Shown one piece after another: positions 57,266-64,000 of a stretch of DNA of 64,000 bases. Position numbers and translations under genes: made by a program. Numbering within the stretch: position 1 is the stretch's first letter; each line of letters opens with the position of its first letter. A model generated the notes under the pieces. It did no database searches and had not been told where the DNA came from. It saw nothing but the letters and a program-made list of their open reading frames with translations. This DNA is from Rugamonas aquatica (GTDB lineage: Bacteria > Pseudomonadota > Gammaproteobacteria > Burkholderiales > Burkholderiaceae_D), in contig NZ_WHUG01000005.1 in NCBI RefSeq assembly GCF_009380215.1, positions 310,001 to 374,000 on the forward strand. The letters run 5' to 3'.

Positions 57266-58270
57266 ATGCACCCATCCGAGGTTTTATTCCAGGGCAATCG
57301 CCAGCCGCTGCTGCTGCCGGCCTGCGACCACTACGCCGGCTCCGAAAAGCTGATGCGCAAATCGATCGCCCTGCAACAAGAACTTGGCCCCCTGTTCGAC
57401 ATCACCCTCGATTGCGAAGACGGCGCCAGCGCCGGTAACGAGGAAGCCCACGCCCGTCTGGTGGCGGAGCTGCTGCTGTCGGACCAGAACAAATTCAAAC
57501 GCATCGGCGCCCGCGTGCACGATGTCCACAGCCCGTTCTTCTCGCAGGATGTGGAGATCATCTGCGCCGCCGCCCAGCAGCTGGCCTACATCGTGCTGCC
57601 CAAGGTGCACAGCGCCAGGGAAGTGGCGGCCGCGATCAAGATCATCAACGTCCACGCCGCCAAGGCCGGCCGCAAGGACTTGCCGGTGCACGTGCTGATC
57701 GAAACCCACGGCGCGCTGCGCGAAGCCTACGACATCGCCGCCCTGCCCCAGGTGCAGTGCCTGTCGTTCGGCATCATGGATTTCGTCTCCTCGCACTACG
57801 GCGCGATACCGGCCGCCGCGATGCGTACGCCGGGCCAGTTCACGCACCCGCTGGTGGTGCGCGCCAAGCTGGAGATCGCCGCCGCCTGCCACGCGCACGG
57901 CAAGGTGCCGTCGCATAACGTGACCACCGAGATCAAGGACACGGCGGTCGCCGCCAACGATGCCCAGCGCGCCGCCGCCGAATTCGGCTATACGCGCATG
58001 TGGAGCATCCACCCGAACCAGATCAAGCCGATCATCAAGACCTTCACGCCGCGCCTGTCCGAGGTCAGCGAGGCAGCCGCCATCCTGCTTGAAGCAGAGG
58101 CTGTGCAATGGGGGCCAATTTCCCAAAACGGGCGCTTGCACGACCGTGCAAGCTACAGATACTATTGGACCGTTTTGCAGCGCGCCAAGCTGGCCGGGCT
58201 GAGCTTGCCCGAGTCCGCCGCCGCGCTGATCAACGGCAGCCCCACCGAACCAACCCTGGAAGCACACTGA
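57266..58270 (+). CDS. HpcH/HpaI aldolase/citrate-lyase-beta family protein
   Basis: The 334-residue protein is a CitE-like, Mg-dependent lyase of the HpcH/HpaI superfamily (LFDITLDCEDGA, then VHVLIETHGALREAYDIAAL and the terminal RMWSIHPNQI). It could cleave or form malyl-CoA, citramalyl-CoA or a similar ester; which cannot be read from the sequence. The ATG at 57266 was chosen because the family starts near there. The next gene overlaps its stop codon by one base. Confidence 0.9.
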   Translation: MHPSEVLFQGNRQPLLLPACDHYAGSEKLMRKSIALQQELGPLFDITLDCEDGASAGNEEAHARLVAELLLSDQNKFKRIGARVHDVHSPFFSQDVEIICAAAQQLAYIVLPKVHSAREVAAAIKIINVHAAKAGRKDLPVHVLIETHGALREAYDIAALPQVQCLSFGIMDFVSSHYGAIPAAAMRTPGQFTHPLVVRAKLEIAAACHAHGKVPSHNVTTEIKDTAVAANDAQRAAAEFGYTRMWSIHPNQIKPIIKTFTPRLSEVSEAAAILLEAEAVQWGPISQNGRLHDRASYRYYWTVLQRAKLAGLSLPESAAALINGSPTEPTLEAH

Positions 58271-58785
58271 TGTCCCTCTCCAAACTACTCCTGGCCTGCA
58301 GTTTTACGCTGGCCTCCATGACCCTGGCCGCCGGCGCCCACGCCGACAACGCCACGCCGGCCAACGCATCGGCAAAAAAATCCGTCAAGAAGGCCGGCAA
58401 GTCCAAAGCCGCCAAGCCGGCCGAAACCAAGACCCCGGATGAAGACGCCGATGAACCGGCCGTCACCGATTCGGCCGTGACCGAGTTCGACTGCGAACTG
58501 GGCAACAAGATCACCATCTACGAAAACGCCGGCGACGAAGCGCACATCGCGCTGCGCTGGAAGAAGCGTCTGCACCGCCTGACCCGCGTGGGCACCACCA
58601 CCGGCGCGCACCGCTTCGAAAACAAATTGTACGGCCTGATCTGGATCGGCATTCCATCCAAGGGCATGCTGCTGGACTCCAAGCAGAACCGCCAGCTGGC
58701 CAACGAATGCCGCAACGCCGAGCAATTGAAACCGGTCGCCACCAATGCATCGGAGCCGACCAGCACCAAGACCACGATTCAGTGA
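58270..58785 (+). CDS. Unknown exported protein
   Basis: The 171-residue protein has a signal peptide (about residues 1-25, ending AGAHAD), a Lys/Ala-rich and then acidic stretch, and a compact C-terminal part with a conserved-looking EFDCELGNKITIYEN and two Cys. I do not recognise a named family. It is coupled to the CitE-like gene (TGATG overlap) and lies 86 bases before acnA. Confidence 0.8.
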   Translation: MSLSKLLLACSFTLASMTLAAGAHADNATPANASAKKSVKKAGKSKAAKPAETKTPDEDADEPAVTDSAVTEFDCELGNKITIYENAGDEAHIALRWKKRLHRLTRVGTTTGAHRFENKLYGLIWIGIPSKGMLLDSKQNRQLANECRNAEQLKPVATNASEPTSTKTTIQ

Positions 58786-58871
58786 TTTAGTTCCAAAAGA
58801 GGCGCGCCGGCACGGGCGCCAGCAACACGGTTTTAACTTCAATAATAGACGATACCCACGAAGGAGAGGTC

Positions 58872-61580
<2,709 letters not shown>

Positions 61581-61602
61581 AAAGTTAGTTGCTTCACAGA
61601 AG

Positions 61603-61627
61603 ACGCCGGCTAGTCCGGCGTTTTTTT
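61603..61627 (+). terminator. Intrinsic terminator of acnA
   Basis: ACGCCGG and CCGGCGT pair around a five-base loop and are followed by seven T residues. It lies 23 bases after the acnA stop codon. Confidence 0.88.
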
Positions 61628-61724
61628 ATGCACGTTTGCCGAATCAACTACAATACGGTTCATAAGGGTTATCATCTGCATGACTGATCCGCTTTATCCA
61701 CTTTTATGAGACTCTTATTGCGCT

Positions 61725-62993
61725 ATGCGTCGTCCAAATAAAGATTCATCCCATAAGTTGTCTGCCGAGAGCCAGCGCCTCGTCACCTATGCCCTCGCAG
61801 TCGGGCAGGCGGCCAGCCGTATCGAAGAGCGGGCCTGGGAACATAGCCTCGATGCGCAGCTCCACAAACTCCTCAAGACCGGCCACCAGGACACCATCGA
61901 CTCCACCTTGAACAGCCTGTTCAAGGAAGACCTGAACGCGTACGACGTGTTGATGGATGGCGTGGAGGCGGTCAGCGAGTCGAGCTCCATCACCATCGAC
62001 ACCGACGGCGTCGCCAAGCAGTACGACGTGCTGCTGGTGGCCGCGCCCATCCTGGCGTGGACCCGCTTCGCCATCGCCTCGGGCGCGATCCCGGCCGATA
62101 TCCTGACCACGCTGTCGGCGCACTTCTCGGCCCACCTGCTGGCCGACGGCACGCACATGGCGATGTCGCCGACGCTGTTCTCGATCGACCAGCTGCCGCG
62201 CAGCCATGTCGAGACCTACGCCAAGGTGCACAAGCTGGCGCAGGCCGCGCTCAAGGGCACGGTGCTGAAGGCCGACACCAAGGTGCCGGAGACGGCGCCC
62301 TTCCTGGCCGACACGCGCTACCTGCTGGTGGCCGTGGTGGCGCCTGCGGGCGGCCCGCTGTTCCGCTGGCAGATGCCGGCCAACCAGGCCAACTTCGTCA
62401 ACGAACGCACCAACGCGCTGGAGCAGTGGCGCGCGCAGGTCACGCCGACCATCAACCGCCTGCTGCCGGGTTGCGGCGTCGAGCTGCTGCTGCCGGAGGC
62501 TTACTACATGGCCTGCCGCGAGGCGGACAAGCTGATCCGTCCGGTATCGATCCGCGCCGCCGTGCACTACCTGACGCACACGCTGGCCATCGAGCCGTCC
62601 GAATTGCGCGCGGTGATCGCCGGCTTCGGCGAGGAAAGCGCCGACGGCCAGATCGACGAGTACCGCGTGGCCTTCACCCAGCGTTCGACGCCGGACGTGA
62701 TCTACGGTGTGGTGTGGCCGCTGTACGGGCAGGAAGACGAGGAAGGCACGCCGCCGGAAGGTCCGCTGCAAGGCGGCCCGGGCGGCATCCTGCAGAAGCC
62801 GATTACGCCGGTGGAGGAAATCATCAGCCACCTGAACGAATCCGGCGTCACGCAGATCAAGAAGCACAGCGAGCGCTTCGTTGCGGAGTTCTGCGACGAC
62901 TGCGGCGCGCCGCTGTTTGCCGACCCGGTCGGCGAACTGGCGCACGCGGAAATGCCCGAGGATGCGCCGACAGGCACCGAGCACTTCCACTAA
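61725..62993 (+). CDS. DUF2863 family protein
   Basis: The 422-residue protein opens with the betaproteobacterial DUF2863 pattern (SAESQRLVTYALAVGQAASRIEERAWE). It is soluble, with no signal, and has a CysCys region near the C-terminus (EFCDDCGAPLFAD), a possible zinc-binding knuckle. Function is unknown. It stands alone, after the acnA terminator. Confidence 0.82.
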   Translation: MRRPNKDSSHKLSAESQRLVTYALAVGQAASRIEERAWEHSLDAQLHKLLKTGHQDTIDSTLNSLFKEDLNAYDVLMDGVEAVSESSSITIDTDGVAKQYDVLLVAAPILAWTRFAIASGAIPADILTTLSAHFSAHLLADGTHMAMSPTLFSIDQLPRSHVETYAKVHKLAQAALKGTVLKADTKVPETAPFLADTRYLLVAVVAPAGGPLFRWQMPANQANFVNERTNALEQWRAQVTPTINRLLPGCGVELLLPEAYYMACREADKLIRPVSIRAAVHYLTHTLAIEPSELRAVIAGFGEESADGQIDEYRVAFTQRSTPDVIYGVVWPLYGQEDEEGTPPEGPLQGGPGGILQKPITPVEEIISHLNESGVTQIKKHSERFVAEFCDDCGAPLFADPVGELAHAEMPEDAPTGTEHFH

Positions 62994-62998
62994 GCCCC

Positions 62999-63076
62999 GT
63001 CATACCCGCGAAAGCGGGTATCCATACTTCGCCTCTACGGAAGCGAAGCATGGGTCCCCGCCTTCGCGGGAACGAC
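62999..63076. repeat. GTCATTCCCGCG-type inverted repeat pair
   Basis: It begins five bases after the DUF2863 stop codon, between that gene and the convergent CYTH gene. The outer hairpins (CCCGCGAAAGCGGGT and CCCCGCCTTCGCGGG) face each other, with a GAAGCGAAG inner segment. Confidence 0.7.
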
Positions 63077-63086
63077 ATAGGGTGGC

Positions 63087-63551
63087 TTACCAGGCTGAGT
63101 ATGGGTGCTTGATCAGGCTGGAGTTCAGATAGCGCAGGTCGTCGGTGACTTCCTCCCCTACCCACTCCGGCTTTTCAAACGCCTGGTCTTCCGAACTCAA
63201 TTCAATCTCGGCCACGACCAATCCTGCGTTCGCGCCGAGGAACTCGTCGACTTCCCACACATTGCCGGCGTAATCGATACGGCGGCGGTACTTCTCGATC
63301 AGCGGCTGTTCGCACAGGCGATCCAGCAGCTCCACCGCATCGGCCATCGGGATTGGATACTCCCACTCGCCGCGCGTGGCGCCGACGTTGCGGCCCTTGA
63401 TCGTCATCACCGCCCGGTCGCCCTCGATACGCACGCGCACCACGCGATCCTTGTGCGACGACAGATAGCCCTGGCGAAAAAACACCGGCTCGCCAAGGCT
63501 CATCCACGCATCGCCGCGCAAGAGGAACTTGCGCTCGATTTCAACGCCCAT
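63087..63551 (-). CDS. CYTH-domain protein (triphosphatase or adenylate-cyclase-like)
   Basis: The 154-residue protein begins MGVEIERKFLL, the E-x-E-x-K signature of the CYTH fold, and has matching basic and acidic tunnel residues (RVRIEGDRAVMTIKGR; VAEIELSSE). Short members of the family hydrolyse inorganic triphosphate. It is one base from the carboxypeptidase gene upstream, so the two are probably coupled. Confidence 0.92.
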   Translation of the reverse strand: MGVEIERKFLLRGDAWMSLGEPVFFRQGYLSSHKDRVVRVRIEGDRAVMTIKGRNVGATRGEWEYPIPMADAVELLDRLCEQPLIEKYRRRIDYAGNVWEVDEFLGANAGLVVAEIELSSEDQAFEKPEWVGEEVTDDLRYLNSSLIKHPYSAW

Positions 63552-63552
63552 C

Positions 63553-64000
63553 TCAGGCGTCCAGCGACAGCAGGATAGGTTGCAGCATGGCCGCGCCCAG
63601 CGCCGCGCTGCGGGCGCCGTTCCAGCCCACGTGCGGATCCGGCAGGTCGGCGTTGTCCTTGAACGGCATCTCCAGGGTCAGCGCCAGGCAGCCGAAGTGG
63701 TGGCCGACGTATTTCGACGCCAAGGTCAGCATGTCTTCCTTGTACTTGCTGGCGGCGTAGCCGTATTTGTCCTGGAAGTCCGGGCTGGCGTTCTTGTAGC
63801 GGTTGATGAAGTCCTGCTGCTTGACGCGTCGCTCTTCGCTGAAGTTCTCCAGCATCTCGTTACCAGCCACGAAGTTGTACGGCAGCGCTTCGTCGCCATG
63901 GATGTCGAAGAACATGTCGATGCCGGTTTCGTGCATCTTCTGCTTCACGTACAGCACCTCCGGGCTGCGCTCGACGGATGGCGTCATCCACTCGCGATTC
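63553..64000 (-). CDS. M14-family zinc carboxypeptidase, C-terminal part
   Basis: Only the 3' part of the gene is in the window; the reading frame is open to the edge and its first visible codons encode NREWMTPSVERSPEV. This part has the zinc-ligand His in FFDIHGDEALPYNF and the catalytic Glu in ALTLEMPFKD. Family members of this kind (cytosolic carboxypeptidase-like, often annotated carboxypeptidase family protein) act on C-terminal residues. Confidence 0.85.
   Translation of the reverse strand, partial: NREWMTPSVERSPEVLYVKQKMHETGIDMFFDIHGDEALPYNFVAGNEMLENFSEERRVKQQDFINRYKNASPDFQDKYGYAASKYKEDMLTLASKYVGHHFGCLALTLEMPFKDNADLPDPHVGWNGARSAALGAAMLQPILLSLDA

Overview
The window looks like the chromosome of a betaproteobacterium of the order Burkholderiales, most likely Oxalobacteraceae (Massilia/Duganella/Janthinobacterium type). 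The reasons are its high GC, the gene order ndk-rlmN-pilW-rodZ-ispG-hisS-yfgM-bamB-der-hfq-hflX-hflK-hflC, the order surE-pcm-nlpD-rpoS, and the GntR/mdh/sdh/gltA cluster. The taxonomic call rests on recognised gene order and protein families, not on a search. I see no rRNA, tRNA, CRISPR array, prophage or intact insertion sequence.

Bases 35-13322 (minus strand) hold the conserved ndk-to-hflC block: nucleotide metabolism, 23S rRNA/tRNA methylation, type IV pilus assembly, cell shape, isoprenoid synthesis, His-tRNA charging, outer-membrane assembly, ribosome GTPases, RNA chaperone and membrane protease control. A Bax-inhibitor-1 family membrane protein (plus strand) follows. Bases 14415-24744 and on to 27329 (minus strand) read, from the upstream end, surE-pcm-nlpD-rpoS-rlmD, then an alpha-2-macroglobulin/PBP1C pair.

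Upstream of surE sits the most accessory-looking module: a TIR-domain protein followed 11 bases later by a KGGTGRT-type MinD/ParA-like ATPase with a tetratricopeptide tail (27399-29980). Bases 30157-35207 hold a quinone oxidoreductase, a DinG/YoaA helicase, a small DUF465 protein, a PP2C-like phosphatase and an unknown Ala/Lys-rich exported protein.

Bases 35225-61580 form a TCA-cycle supercluster: zapE, lpd, a small PspC/SHOCT membrane protein, sucB and sucA, then gltA, sdhE and sdhBADC, a GntR/UTRA regulator, and divergently mdh, a CitE-like lyase, an unknown exported protein and acnA. Citrate synthase, aconitase, 2-oxoglutarate dehydrogenase (E1, E2, E3), succinate dehydrogenase and malate dehydrogenase are therefore all here. 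The cluster is interrupted between sucA and gltA by about 7.4 kb of unrelated genes: an LRR-protein kinase, a LysR regulator with a metallo-beta-lactamase-fold protein, a BlaI-type regulator with a clear palindromic operator, a small membrane protein and an M16 protease. The window ends with a DUF2863 protein, a CYTH protein and the 3' part of an M14 carboxypeptidase.

Two repeat families are scattered through the intergenic gaps: a GTCATTCCCGCG-type repeat (four places) and a long hairpin element starting GGGGTCAAGTCTGACATTTG (two places, one a perfect 36-bp inverted repeat). All start codons were chosen by eye from ribosome binding sites, overlaps and family lengths. No homology search was possible.
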